From Thalassotalea piscium (lineage in GTDB: Bacteria > Pseudomonadota > Gammaproteobacteria > Enterobacterales > Alteromonadaceae), in contig NZ_AP027362.1 in the NCBI RefSeq assembly GCF_030295935.1, forward strand, positions 3,410,001-3,474,000: a DNA stretch of 64,000 bases. The letters run 5' to 3'. Made by a program: the position numbers and the translations under genes. Under the pieces are notes generated by a model. That model was not told the origin of the DNA. It saw only the letters and a list, made by a program, of their open reading frames with translations, and searched no databases. Numbering within the stretch: the first letter of the stretch is position 1; each line of letters opens with the position of its first letter. Below are positions 1 to 8,566 of this stretch, piece after piece.

Positions 1-585
1 GATTTAGGTTTTAGTAATAACGACGAAACCAGTAACGTTAAGCGTTTATGCGTTAATGATGAAGGCGATTTTTATCAATGTAAAGAAATGGAACTATCCA
101 ATCAAAGCACTGATAATAAAGATGAATTCAAAAGCCACTTATTTCAGCCCGGCACAAACTTTCAATCCCTTGGGGAATACACTGAACAAATGGTCTACGT
201 AATATTTGACAAATTAAGTGTTAACCCAGTGGTAAAATCTATTGCAGTTCCCCCCTTTATTTCAGTATTACCAAACAGTGCTAGCGATAGTAAGCTGAAC
301 ATAGAATTAGCAGAGCTATTTATTGCCGATCTCCAAAATATTGGCTTGCCGGTGGCAGAAAATGTCCTTACTTATGCAGAACCAAGTGAAAAAAATGACT
401 TTCTCAATACTATTGCCTACATACAAAATAACGAAGATGTTGGCTATATATTAAAAGGCACCGTCAGAAAAAATGATAAAGGCATTATGATTTATGCAAA
501 AATAATTAATGTCGAGAGTAAAGCGGTTATCGCATCAACATCAAAGTTAATACCACAATATTTGGTGAACAAGTTTGCTAGTTGA
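1..585 (+). CDS. FlgO-domain protein, 5' end outside window
   Basis: The reading frame is open from base 1. The first in-frame Met is at base 88, but the 29 codons before it contain no stop, so the gene probably begins upstream and about 194 C-terminal residues are visible. The segment from about 'VKSIAVPPFISVLP' to the end has the FlgO pattern: a function-associated strand, an alpha-helical 'ELAELFIADLQNIG', a 'GYILKGTVRKND' strand and a final 'YAKIINVESKAVIAS' strand. It resembles the two downstream genes, and the three probably form one operon (76-nt gap to the next). In Vibrio, FlgO is an outer-membrane lipoprotein linked to the flagellar H/T ring, but no flagellar gene is visible here. 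The exact role is unknown. Confidence 0.6.
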   Translation, partial: DLGFSNNDETSNVKRLCVNDEGDFYQCKEMELSNQSTDNKDEFKSHLFQPGTNFQSLGEYTEQMVYVIFDKLSVNPVVKSIAVPPFISVLPNSASDSKLNIELAELFIADLQNIGLPVAENVLTYAEPSEKNDFLNTIAYIQNNEDVGYILKGTVRKNDKGIMIYAKIINVESKAVIASTSKLIPQYLVNKFAS

Positions 586-660
586 TGCAAAAAGTAAATA
601 ATAGTTAAATTTAACGTATCGAAACGCTGCTGAGCAGCACAAAGGTTATTGAGGTAAAAT

Positions 661-1278
661 ATGCACCGTTTACTCGTATTTATTTGTAGTTTTTTACTGT
701 TGTCATGTGCGCAGTCACCTCAGGGGAGCAATAACTCTATAGACAATAAGCAAAATAATACAGCTGATAGCTACGTATCAAGCACTAGCAATGAAGAGAT
801 GATCCACCAGCGAATGAAGGTGCTAGCTAACAAGCTGTTTTCTACTGCACAAAATATTGAACCAAGCCACCCCCTTGCCGTAGGTACTTTTTTACCTGTA
901 ACCCAGTTGGGCGGAAAATTAATACCCAGCGACAACTTTATCGGTCACCAAGTTCAAGAAAGCTTAATTACCTTAAGCACACAAGCAGGCTTAAATGTTA
1001 TTGAATACAAAACCATGCCATCTGTTAAATTACAGTCAAGCTACGACGTTATGTTATCAAGAGATATTAACGAGCTTAATAAAGATTTTAACGCTTATTA
1101 CTACTTAACAGGTACTTACGCAGAGCAAACCGACCTTTACATTATTAATGCACGTATTATAGAGCTAAAAACTCAGCGTGTAGTGGCTGCAGCAACTGAT
1201 TATTTGCCCATTAACATTATGTCAACACAGCGTAAAGTTGGCATGAAAAACAACATGATTTACCGTAACGCTTATTAA
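661..1278 (+). CDS. FlgO-domain lipoprotein (second of three)
   Basis: 205 aa. The N-terminus is a lipoprotein signal peptide ending in the lipobox LLSC (Cys about residue 16), so the protein is probably anchored to the outer membrane. Residues 70-195 match the FlgO fold: 'AVGTFLPVTQLGG', a helix with 'GHQVQESLITLS', then 'YYLTGTYAEQTDLYIINARI' and 'QRVVAAATDYLPI'. A GAGG Shine-Dalgarno lies 6 nt before the ATG. It sits between two other FlgO-domain genes, 9 nt before the start of the third, so co-transcription is likely. FlgO-domain proteins also occur outside flagellar loci, so no flagellar role is claimed. Confidence 0.75.
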   Translation: MHRLLVFICSFLLLSCAQSPQGSNNSIDNKQNNTADSYVSSTSNEEMIHQRMKVLANKLFSTAQNIEPSHPLAVGTFLPVTQLGGKLIPSDNFIGHQVQESLITLSTQAGLNVIEYKTMPSVKLQSSYDVMLSRDINELNKDFNAYYYLTGTYAEQTDLYIINARIIELKTQRVVAAATDYLPINIMSTQRKVGMKNNMIYRNAY

Positions 1279-1287
1279 GGTGATGTG

Positions 1288-1977
1288 ATGAAAAATTTGA
1301 TCTCCGCAGCTTGTGTAGCCGCCCTATTAACAGGCTGTTCAACTATAGACAATTCAGTTTCGACCCAGGCTAATGAAACACAAGTACAAACTAATAATGA
1401 ACTAGCCGCTAGTGGGGCAGGCGATGCACTATTTCGCTTTCCAAAATCAACAATGAACAACAAAACTGATGAAGAAATTTTTCAAGGCCCTGCACTCACC
1501 AAAAACATTAATTTTTATATGCGTGGGTTAATGCAAGATTTAGTGAGTAACTTAGAATACGTAAATGGAAGAACACCAGTTGCAGTTACCAGCTTTGTTA
1601 ATTTAGATAGCGACTTTGAAAGTAGTAGTTTGTTAGGCAACCAAATCGCCGAAAGCTTAATGCATGAAATTCATAAAGTAGGTATTCCGGTACTAGACTA
1701 TAAAGTAACTGATTACTTACGCGTAACCGAACAAGGTGACTTTATTATGAGTAGAAATTTTAACGAATTAACTAACAACATACCTATTCGTTACGTGTTT
1801 ACTGGAAATTTAGTAAAGCACCAGGGCGGATATTTAGTTAACGCACGTGTTGTTGGCATTAAGTCGAAAGCGGTCGTGGCATCAGCGCAAAGCTTTATCC
1901 CTGCAAGTGTTGCCAAAGCAATATTAGATACAGAGCCTAGAGTTAGCGAACAACAAATACCGTTAATTCAGGGGTAA
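1288..1977 (+). CDS. FlgO-domain lipoprotein (third of three)
   Basis: 229 aa, with a lipoprotein signal peptide ending in the lipobox LLTGC. A GTG at 1285 is in frame, but the ATG at 1288 is preferred: AAGG at 1277-1280 is 7 nt upstream and the signal peptide then begins MKNLISA. The FlgO domain occupies residues 75-215: 'VAVTSFVNLDSDFESSSLLGN' is split by a helix, followed by 'YVFTGNLVKHQGGYLVNARV' and 'KAVVASAQSFIP'. It is closest in layout to the preceding gene, which suggests tandem duplication. It is followed by a hairpin separating it from the convergent feoB. Confidence 0.75.
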   Translation: MKNLISAACVAALLTGCSTIDNSVSTQANETQVQTNNELAASGAGDALFRFPKSTMNNKTDEEIFQGPALTKNINFYMRGLMQDLVSNLEYVNGRTPVAVTSFVNLDSDFESSSLLGNQIAESLMHEIHKVGIPVLDYKVTDYLRVTEQGDFIMSRNFNELTNNIPIRYVFTGNLVKHQGGYLVNARVVGIKSKAVVASAQSFIPASVAKAILDTEPRVSEQQIPLIQG

Positions 1978-1986
1978 AATACTCAA

Positions 1987-2030
1987 CAGTCAACTATATC
2001 TCTCTTCAATTATATAGACGTAGTTGACTG
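1987..2030. terminator. Inverted repeat between convergent genes
   Basis: An exact 10-bp inverted repeat, CAGTCAACTA (1987-1996) and TAGTTGACTG (2021-2030), is separated by a 24-nt AT-rich loop. It lies between the ends of the convergent FlgO-like gene and feoB. There is no clean U-run and the loop is long, so it is only a possible bidirectional terminator. Confidence 0.4.
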
Positions 2031-2052
2031 ATATTTTAGTAAAAAAGTGCTT

Positions 2053-4251
2053 TTACTTACTATAACTTACTGCAATTGGAATCGTTAACACCGCTTTGCC
2101 CTTTCTTTTCAGCCAGAAATATATTGCCATAAAGGTTAGTATTACTAATGTGATACTTGTTGATGCATATAAGGTTTGTTCGCTAAATGTTGCCACTTGG
2201 TAAACGAGTGTTGCCACTAAGTACGCCAGTGTAAAGCTCCATAATGCTGCAAACGATGCCCAGCGATTTCCTACTTCATTTTTTATCGCCCCCATTGCCG
2301 CTGCACATGGCGTGTACAGTAAAATAAAGAGTAAGTAGCTAAATGCGCCTAATTGCCCCGCAAATGCATTTTGCATGGCATGATAGGTAGAAACAGTGAC
2401 ATGTTGTTCTTCTGCGGCCGCATTCAAATCGGTTACATTTCCAACATCAACACCTAAAGGATCATCTGGCGCTATACCTAATAGGTTTTCTTTAATTGAA
2501 TCTGTCGCTTCTTGCCAGCGATTTGCAAAACTAAGTTCTGCTTCATCTTCTTCAGCTGCAGACGAATATAGGTTATTAAAGGTAGCAACTAGTGCTTCTT
2601 TAGCAAAAATTCCAGTAATTATCCCCACACTGGCTTGCCAGTTGTCTTCTTTAATACCAATGGGCGCTAATGCAGGTGTAACAAGCTGTGCTGTTTTGCT
2701 TAAAATTGAGTCATTCTGCTCATGATGTCCAAAACTACCATCTGTGCCTAATGAGTTAAAAAAGTTAAGAAAGCAAACCACTATAACAATGGTTTTCCCT
2801 GCACCAAAAACAAATGATTTAGTGCGTCGTCCTACCCGTTTAATTAACGCCCCTGCTCTAGGTACTTCATATAAAGGAAGCTCCATAAAGTTAGCTGATG
2901 TATTGCCTGAAAGTACGGTAGCTTTAAGTAGAAAACCTGTAAATAAAGCCGCGGCAATACCTATTAGGTAAAGAAGAAATACTAGGTTTTGACCGGACTC
3001 TGGAAAGAATGCCGCTGCAAATAACGCATAAACAGGCAAACGTGCACCGCACGACATAAATGGCGACATCATAATGGTGGTAATGCGTTCTCGTTCACTG
3101 TCTAATACTCGTGCCGACATTACCGCCGGTACTGTACAACCAAAGCCAACAATTAATGGTACAAAGGCTTTTCCAGGCAAACCAATTTTTTGCATAACAC
3201 TTTCAACAACAAACGCGGCTCTAGCAAGATAACCGCTTGTTTCAAGTAGTGATAAGCCAATAAATAAACACATAATAACTGGAATAAATGTTGCCACAGT
3301 TTGAATACCGCTGCCTATTCCTTCAATAATAGTAATTATCCAGGCAGGCAAGTTAAATTGCGCTAAAAACTGCAAAGGATATTCAACAAAAATTGCGCCA
3401 GCCAAAATATCAAAAAAATCGATAAAGGCGCTGCCAACATTAATGGCAAACATAAACAATAAATACATCATTAATAGAAATATTGGCACGCCCGCTAATG
3501 GATGTAAGATAACGTTATCTATTCGATCTGATAACGTATGGTGCTGTAAAGGCGTTATTGTGACTTGTTCAAGCACTTGATCAATAAAGTTATAGCGAGC
3601 TTGCATTATTTGCATAGCCGCTTCACCGTCTGACTTACACGCACACGCTTTGGTATTTAACGAGGTTTCATAAGCTAATAAGCTTTGCTCAGCTTTGGCC
3701 ATTTCGCTTAACACCGCTTCGGGAACACTAAGCTCTTTTGGCAAGTTAGTTTTGTTAGGTAGAGATTCTAGTGCTTTAGCTATCTGCTGACGAGCTACTT
3801 TGCTTCTACCATCAGTTTTAATAACTGGGCAGCTTAACAACTTTGATAATTTTTCACAGTCAACTTCACGTGCTTCTTTGCGATCTGTTTTCGACAATAC
3901 TACCAGCACAGGTAAGCCAAGCTCTAATAGCTGCGTGGTTAAATATAATTGACGCTGAAGTTGAGTAGCATCAACCACATTGATAATACAGTCTATCGAC
4001 TCTTGCTCTAAAAATTGGTGCCCTATCGAAAGATCTTGGCTTTGGTGCTGGCGTTTAGACAGCGAAGGAATTCCTGGCAAATCTGTAAATAAAGTTATTT
4101 GCTGATTGAAGCTCACCTGCTGTTGCTTTGCAGCAACCGTTACACCGGCCCAATTACCTGTAGTTTGCTTAGTATGTGCGAGTTGATTAAATAGCGTGCT
4201 TTTACCTGAGTTAGCAAAACCAACTAAGGCGTAATGAACAGTTTGAGACAT
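2053..4251 (-). CDS. feoB: Ferrous iron transporter FeoB
   Basis: 732 aa, normal length for FeoB. The N-terminal cytosolic G domain shows G1 'GFANSGKST' (about residues 11-19) and G3 'DLPG'. The G4 position reads 'SKTD' rather than the common N-x-x-D form. Two membrane Gate regions follow, with the conserved 'PFMSCGARLPVYALF' and 'GFGCTVPAVMSAR' segments, a FeoB-associated Cys region, and C-terminal helices including 'LLYTPCAAAMGAIKNE'. It imports Fe2+ across the inner membrane. Its ATG overlaps the stop codon of feoA by one base (TAATG on the minus strand), so translation is coupled. A Fur box precedes feoA. No feoC is visible. Confidence 0.97.
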   Translation of the reverse strand: MSQTVHYALVGFANSGKSTLFNQLAHTKQTTGNWAGVTVAAKQQQVSFNQQITLFTDLPGIPSLSKRQHQSQDLSIGHQFLEQESIDCIINVVDATQLQRQLYLTTQLLELGLPVLVVLSKTDRKEAREVDCEKLSKLLSCPVIKTDGRSKVARQQIAKALESLPNKTNLPKELSVPEAVLSEMAKAEQSLLAYETSLNTKACACKSDGEAAMQIMQARYNFIDQVLEQVTITPLQHHTLSDRIDNVILHPLAGVPIFLLMMYLLFMFAINVGSAFIDFFDILAGAIFVEYPLQFLAQFNLPAWIITIIEGIGSGIQTVATFIPVIMCLFIGLSLLETSGYLARAAFVVESVMQKIGLPGKAFVPLIVGFGCTVPAVMSARVLDSERERITTIMMSPFMSCGARLPVYALFAAAFFPESGQNLVFLLYLIGIAAALFTGFLLKATVLSGNTSANFMELPLYEVPRAGALIKRVGRRTKSFVFGAGKTIVIVVCFLNFFNSLGTDGSFGHHEQNDSILSKTAQLVTPALAPIGIKEDNWQASVGIITGIFAKEALVATFNNLYSSAAEEDEAELSFANRWQEATDSIKENLLGIAPDDPLGVDVGNVTDLNAAAEEQHVTVSTYHAMQNAFAGQLGAFSYLLFILLYTPCAAAMGAIKNEVGNRWASFAALWSFTLAYLVATLVYQVATFSEQTLYASTSITLVILTFMAIYFWLKRKGKAVLTIPIAVSYSK

Positions 4252-4481
4252 TATATTGCTTCTAATTCTACGTGTATCTGCGCCGCTAATGATTGATGAA
4301 TGCTCATTTTTGTGCCGTGCAAATAAAATGCAAGTGGTCCGTTAAAAGGGGCAATATGTGCAAGTTCTACTAATGAATTTGGTACAAAGCCTTGTTCCAT
4401 TAATCGACTTGATAGCGATAAGTCGGCAGGTAACGATTTAATACGTGCGCGTTGCTTCTTTTTTAATTTAGATAGTGTCAC
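4251..4481 (-). CDS. feoA: FeoA, ferrous iron transport accessory protein
   Basis: 76 aa with an SH3-like fold pattern: 'RLMEQGFVPNSLVELAHIAPFNGPLAFYLHGTKMSIHQSLAAQIHV', as in FeoA. It is a small cytosolic partner of the FeoB G domain. The start is read as GTG at 4481 because no ATG sits nearer the conserved core; it is preceded by a weak GGT-containing ribosome-binding region. The stop overlaps the feoB start by one base. A Fur-type operator lies 23 nt upstream of the start, so iron repression of the feoAB operon is expected. Confidence 0.92.
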   Translation of the reverse strand: MTLSKLKKKQRARIKSLPADLSLSSRLMEQGFVPNSLVELAHIAPFNGPLAFYLHGTKMSIHQSLAAQIHVELEAI

Positions 4482-4503
4482 TTAAATTACCACACAAGTT
4501 AAC

Positions 4504-4518
4504 TGATAACGATTATCA
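4504..4518. promoter_or_regulatory. Fur box upstream of feoAB
   Basis: TGATAACGATTATCA is a 7-1-7 inverted repeat matching the Fur motif TGATAAT-N-ATTATCA at 13 of 14 fixed positions. It lies 23 nt upstream of the feoA GTG, the expected place for iron-dependent repression of a feo operon. Confidence 0.85.
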
Positions 4519-4590
4519 TTTATATTAAATGATTTTAGGATAAATTAACAATAAAATTCCGTAATAATATTGATTTAGATCTGCTTTTAT

Positions 4591-4904
4591 TAGGGCGTGT
4601 TGATCTTTGCTGTACATTTTTGCAGCGATTTATTTGGTATTTATACAAGGCTGAACTTATGTAATGGGGTTGTTCCCCATAAATAAGTGAAAACGCCGTA
4701 GAAAAACCAAAGAGGCGCTGTCCTAAGGATACGTTTAAACATGATTTACTTTTCGTTGCTTACACGGAAGTAGGTACTTAGCGTGAGCAGGACGTGGAAG
4801 CTGTCTAGCTCATTTATGTAGAATACTACACTTTATTCGCTACGCCTCAATTAAATCATGTTTAATTCGTACAAAATTTGTACTCGAAAGTTCAACACGC
4901 CCTA
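4591..4904. mobile_element. MITE-like non-coding element, TA-flanked inverted ends
   Basis: The 314-bp element has exact 13-bp terminal inverted repeats, TAGGGCGTGTTGA (4591-4603) and TCAACACGCCCTA (4892-4904). The similarity continues for about 5 more bases (CTTT on both sides). The outermost TA may be part of the repeat or a TA target duplication, as in Tc1/IS630-type elements. A nested inverted pair, TAAACATGATTTA (4736-4748) and TAAATCATGTTTA (4852-4864), can fold internally. No coding frame is visible inside. It sits between the Fur-regulated feoAB promoter and a PEP-CTERM gene. Confidence 0.7.
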
Positions 4905-5112
4905 GTTCCTAAGAAAATAACACCGGCTCTAACAATTAAAATATTTATCACCTAATAAACGTAGAAATAATCTCAAGTCATCTGCCTCTCTGTTACTAAT
5001 TGATTCATATAAGCTCGGTAATAAAACAATAAAGTGTCAGGTTTTTTTACACTTATTAAATGTTCAAAAAAAGTTAACTTGTAAGTTGATGATAGTTAAT
5101 TATAAATAAAAA

Positions 5113-5127
5113 TGGCACTTTTTATGC
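5113..5127 (+). promoter_or_regulatory. Sigma-54 (RpoN) type -24/-12 promoter
   Basis: TGGCACTTTTTATGC matches TGGCAC-N5-TTGC with the invariant GG and GC exactly 10 nt apart; only the first T of the -12 box differs (ATGC). It lies 78 nt upstream of the ATG of the PEP-CTERM/DUF1194 gene. Sigma-54 control by a PrsK/PrsR-type two-component system has been proposed for PEP-CTERM genes, and a second such site precedes the other PEP-CTERM gene here. Confidence 0.75.
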
Positions 5128-5205
5128 TTACTAACAATACGTTTATTTCAGGGATAGTAAAAAGTTGTTTCCTGAAGCATACTTTAACGATAAAGGATCA
5201 ATACC

Positions 5206-5973
5206 ATGTTAAAAAAACTGACAAAAACCCTCTTATGCTGTGCAGCATTATTAACAGCTAATGCCAATGCTAATATAATAGTAGATCTTGAACTACAATT
5301 ACTTGCCGATATTTCAGGCAGTGTTAATCAGACTGAATACGAATTGCAAATACAGGGATATGAAGCTGCGTTTCGTGATAGCTCAGTAATTAACGCCATT
5401 GTAAACGGTCAAAATGGTGGAATAGCTGTTCAATATATTGAGTGGGCACAAAATGCTGATACTCGTATAGACTGGTTTCATATTTATGACAGTGCTTCTG
5501 CGAATGCATTCGCAGACCTTTTAGGTGGTTTTTCATCAAAAATGGCTGGAATCAATACTGGTTACACAAATATTTATGCTGCTATTGATTATGGTAAAGG
5601 TTTATTTTTCAACAATGCTTATGATTCTGCTCGCCAAGTAATGGATGTCTCTGGCGATGGTACAAGCAATGCTTCGGCCACAGCTGCTGCTAGAGACTCT
5701 GCTTTAGCACTTGGAGTTGATACTATTAATGGTATTACTATTGGCGGCAGTTCTAATTTAGATAATTTCTATACTAATAATGTTATTGGTGGCACTAACG
5801 CTTTCCTAATTAGTGCTAATACTTTTGCTGACTTTACTGCGGGTATTCAACAAAAGTTAGTACGTGAAATTACTGGTGGTGGTGGCGGTGCCACTGTACC
5901 TGAGCCTTCTACAATTGCATTATTTGGTTTAGCAATTTTAGGTTTAGCCTCAGCTAGCCGTAAAAAAGTATAA
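5206..5973 (+). CDS. DUF1194 (VWA-like) protein with PEP-CTERM sorting signal
   Basis: 255 aa. A signal peptide (about residues 1-22, ending ANANA) is followed by a DUF1194 domain. This has a MIDAS-like 'DISGSVNQTEYELQIQGY', the strand 'IAVQYIEW' and the typical 'VMDVSGDGTSNASATAAARD' segment. After a Gly-rich linker the C-terminus is the exosortase signal 'VPEPSTIALFGLAILGLA' ending in RKK, so export, cleavage and surface anchoring or release by an exosortase is expected. The exosortase/EpsH locus is not in this window. AAGGA precedes the ATG by about 10 nt. It is preceded by a sigma-54-type promoter and followed by an intrinsic terminator, so it is monocistronic. Confidence 0.88.
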   Translation: MLKKLTKTLLCCAALLTANANANIIVDLELQLLADISGSVNQTEYELQIQGYEAAFRDSSVINAIVNGQNGGIAVQYIEWAQNADTRIDWFHIYDSASANAFADLLGGFSSKMAGINTGYTNIYAAIDYGKGLFFNNAYDSARQVMDVSGDGTSNASATAAARDSALALGVDTINGITIGGSSNLDNFYTNNVIGGTNAFLISANTFADFTAGIQQKLVREITGGGGGATVPEPSTIALFGLAILGLASASRKKV

Positions 5974-6002
5974 TAACTTAATAAAACCTAACAAACCTTA
6001 AT

Positions 6003-6029
6003 AACCCTACTTTATCAGTAGGGTTTTTA
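6003..6029 (+). terminator. Rho-independent terminator
   Basis: The stem AACCCTAC (6003-6010) pairs with GTAGGGTT (6018-6025) across a 7-nt loop and is followed by a T-run. It ends the PEP-CTERM/DUF1194 transcript. Confidence 0.88.
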
Positions 6030-6172
6030 TATCCAACGTGCTATAACTTTACCCAACCCGTATTAGATATCTTCATTGTAGAAAGCACTAAATAAGCGTA
6101 AGATTGCTATTAATCCTACGTCACATAGCCTTTATGGTATATGGCCTATTTACTCATATTAAGGGCATAATT

Positions 6173-6823
6173 GTGACATTAATCAGAGTTGCGTATCAGA
6201 CTATTGAGTTTGGCGATATCGATATTCATTTGCGAACGTTGCGGGATAAAAACCAATTTTCTGATGATAACAATGAAGCAAAAAACTTAGGTATAAACTC
6301 CACGCTCTGGCCTATATTTGGGGTTATATGGCCGTCTAGTATTGTGCTGGCCAATTATATGAATCACTTTAATACGCAAGGTAAGCGCATTTTAGAAATA
6401 GGCTGTGGTATTGGTTTAACTAGCTTAATGTTAAATAAACGACACGACGATATTACTTCTACCGATATGCACCCTGAAGTTCAGCGTTTTTTAGATAAAA
6501 ACACCCACCTTAATCGTGATGCAGATATTCCATTCTATCGTACAAACTGGGCTGATTTATGTCCCGAGCTCAAAACCTTTGATGTAATAATTGGTAGCGA
6601 TATTCTTTATGAAGATGAACACATTGATCTGCTAATTGCCTTTATCGAGCGCCATGCCAACCCAGCTTGTGAAGTTATTTTAGTAGACCCTGGTAGAGGA
6701 CGGAAAGCTAAATTTAGTAAAAAAATGGCCTTACTTGGTTATTCAGCAAACCAAGAAAAGGCGCAACAGGCAATTAATATGCCTGATGCTTATAACGGCT
6801 ACATTTTATCTTTTAAGCGGTAA
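6173..6823 (+). CDS. SAM-dependent methyltransferase (METTL21/Methyltransf_16-like)
   Basis: About 216 aa from the GTG at 6173. That start is chosen because AAGGG (6161-6165) lies 7 nt upstream and the conserved 'YQTIEFGDIDIHLRTLRDK' then lies near the N-terminus; the frame could also start at ATG 6134. The SAM-binding motif is 'ILEIGCGIGLTSL', followed by acidic 'TSTDMHPEV' and the post-II motif 'DVIIGSDILYEDEHI', as in lysine-methyltransferase-like class I enzymes. The substrate is not known. It converges on gamma-glutamyltransferase with only 14 nt between stops. Confidence 0.75.
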   Translation: MTLIRVAYQTIEFGDIDIHLRTLRDKNQFSDDNNEAKNLGINSTLWPIFGVIWPSSIVLANYMNHFNTQGKRILEIGCGIGLTSLMLNKRHDDITSTDMHPEVQRFLDKNTHLNRDADIPFYRTNWADLCPELKTFDVIIGSDILYEDEHIDLLIAFIERHANPACEVILVDPGRGRKAKFSKKMALLGYSANQEKAQQAINMPDAYNGYILSFKR

Positions 6824-6837
6824 GGCTTTGAGAAATA

Positions 6838-8493
6838 TTAAAATACTAACGCAACGCCACGATTGTGAGATCCGCTTTCAGAAGCCGCACTCAGTTTGTT
6901 ATCTTTATTGATAATAAGCTGTAAATCACCAAAATTGTCGAGTGATGTTTTATAGCCCATTTTACGTAACTTAACTAACACTTCTTGGTTAATCCCCTCA
7001 TGGTAGGCAATTTTATTTTTCGGTAATAATTGATGGTGAAAACGTGCCATATTAGCCGTATTTTCTGCTGTCATGTTGAACTCGATAGCATTAAGTATCG
7101 ATTGATACACAGAAGTGATAATTGTTGTGCCCCCCGGAGAGCCTGTTACTAGTTGAACAATCCCGTTTTTAACTAAAATAGTAGGCGACATTGACGATAA
7201 CATTCTTTTGTTTGGCTGTATTTCATTTGCTACACCGCCGACTGCACCAAAAATATTAGGAGCACCTGGCTTGGCACTAAAATCGTCCATCTCATCGTTT
7301 AGTATAAAACCAGCTCCTTCTACTACAACCCCACTTCCAAAAGTATAGTTAATGGTTGTGGTATTCGAAATTGCATTGCCCCATTGGTCTACTATCGAAA
7401 AGTGCGTTGTATCTCTACTTTCAATAAGTCCGGGCGCTATATCTTCAGTAACAGAAATTTTTTCCATAGAAATATCGGCTACTCGGCTTTCAAGGTAGGT
7501 TTGCGCTAATAATCGCTCAACTGGTACTTGATAAAAATCTGGGTCACCCAAATACTCAGCTCTATCAGCAAATACTCTTTTACCCACCTCTGCTAATAAA
7601 TGAATATACTCTTGTGAATTATGAGAGAAATTGGCATCTTGTTTGGCTAAGTCATACATTTTTAACCATTGTAGTACCGCTATACCACCAGAGCTTGGTG
7701 GTGGCGCAGTAACTACGTTATAACCTCGCCATTTCATTTCAATAGGTTTACGCCATTTAGATTGATAATTAGCAAGATCTTTTTCAGTAATAATACCGCC
7801 ATGCTTAGCCATAAAATCGCTAATAATTTTGGCTGTTTTACCTCGATAAAAACCATCTCTGCCATCACTGGCTATTCTTTTTAGTGTTTCAGCTAATTCA
7901 GGTTGTTTGAATACAGCATTCGCTTTCGCTTGTGCAAAGTATTGAGCAAAATTTACCTTTATGTTTTCTTTCGCAAAGCTATTAACACGCCAGTTAATGG
8001 CCGATGCTAATTTGGGGTGAACAATAAAGCCTTTAACAGCAAGGTTTATAGCTGGCGCTAATAACTCTTTCCAAGGCTTTGTGCCATATTTTTTATGTGC
8101 TTGCCACATGCCTTCTACCGTACCCGGCACGCCCGCAGATAATATGCCATAAACAGATAAGTTAGGAATTACTTCTTTGTTTTTATCTAAATACATATCT
8201 CGATGTGCCGCCTTAGGTGCCACCTCTCGATAATCTAAAAAGTCTGTTATACCGTCCTTATATATTGTCATAAAGCCGCCACCGCCAACATTACCAGCTT
8301 CAGGCAGAGTAACTGCTAATACAAATTGCGCAGCAATTGCCGCATCAATAGCGTTACCACCACTTTGCAATATCTCTTTTGCAACGTTAGCGCTATAACT
8401 GTCTGGCATAGCAACGGCTGATTGTGTTTTTGCAGTGATATTACTTGAGAAAAACATCAGGTTGATAAGTATAAAAATGATGATTTTATTCAC
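6838..8493 (-). CDS. ggt: Gamma-glutamyltransferase
   Basis: 551 aa with an N-terminal signal peptide (cleavage near NITAK). It is a periplasmic Ntn-hydrolase that self-cleaves into large and small subunits and hydrolyses or transfers the gamma-glutamyl group of glutathione. The catalytic Thr is in 'SRDTTHFSIVDQWGNAISNT'; the small subunit carries 'GSPGGTTIITSV'. The large subunit begins with 'SYSANVAKEILQSGGNAIDAAIAAQFVLAVTLPE'-type sequence containing the 'GGGGFMTIY' element. Length and motif order are normal. It lacks close co-directional neighbours. Confidence 0.95.
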   Translation of the reverse strand: MNKIIIFILINLMFFSSNITAKTQSAVAMPDSYSANVAKEILQSGGNAIDAAIAAQFVLAVTLPEAGNVGGGGFMTIYKDGITDFLDYREVAPKAAHRDMYLDKNKEVIPNLSVYGILSAGVPGTVEGMWQAHKKYGTKPWKELLAPAINLAVKGFIVHPKLASAINWRVNSFAKENIKVNFAQYFAQAKANAVFKQPELAETLKRIASDGRDGFYRGKTAKIISDFMAKHGGIITEKDLANYQSKWRKPIEMKWRGYNVVTAPPPSSGGIAVLQWLKMYDLAKQDANFSHNSQEYIHLLAEVGKRVFADRAEYLGDPDFYQVPVERLLAQTYLESRVADISMEKISVTEDIAPGLIESRDTTHFSIVDQWGNAISNTTTINYTFGSGVVVEGAGFILNDEMDDFSAKPGAPNIFGAVGGVANEIQPNKRMLSSMSPTILVKNGIVQLVTGSPGGTTIITSVYQSILNAIEFNMTAENTANMARFHHQLLPKNKIAYHEGINQEVLVKLRKMGYKTSLDNFGDLQLIINKDNKLSAASESGSHNRGVALVF

Positions 8494-8566
8494 TTAATTT
8501 CCTTTTTATTTGTTGTTTTATATTTGTTGCTTTACATTTACTACTTAAAATTTACTTTAATTTAAC

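Noticed and set aside
1275-1463. Minus-strand frame opposite the third FlgO-like gene
   Set aside because: Antisense shadow of a lipoprotein gene; no domain, no upstream signals.
2396-2971. Plus-strand frames inside feoB
   Set aside because: Complement of conserved FeoB coding sequence; no independent evidence.
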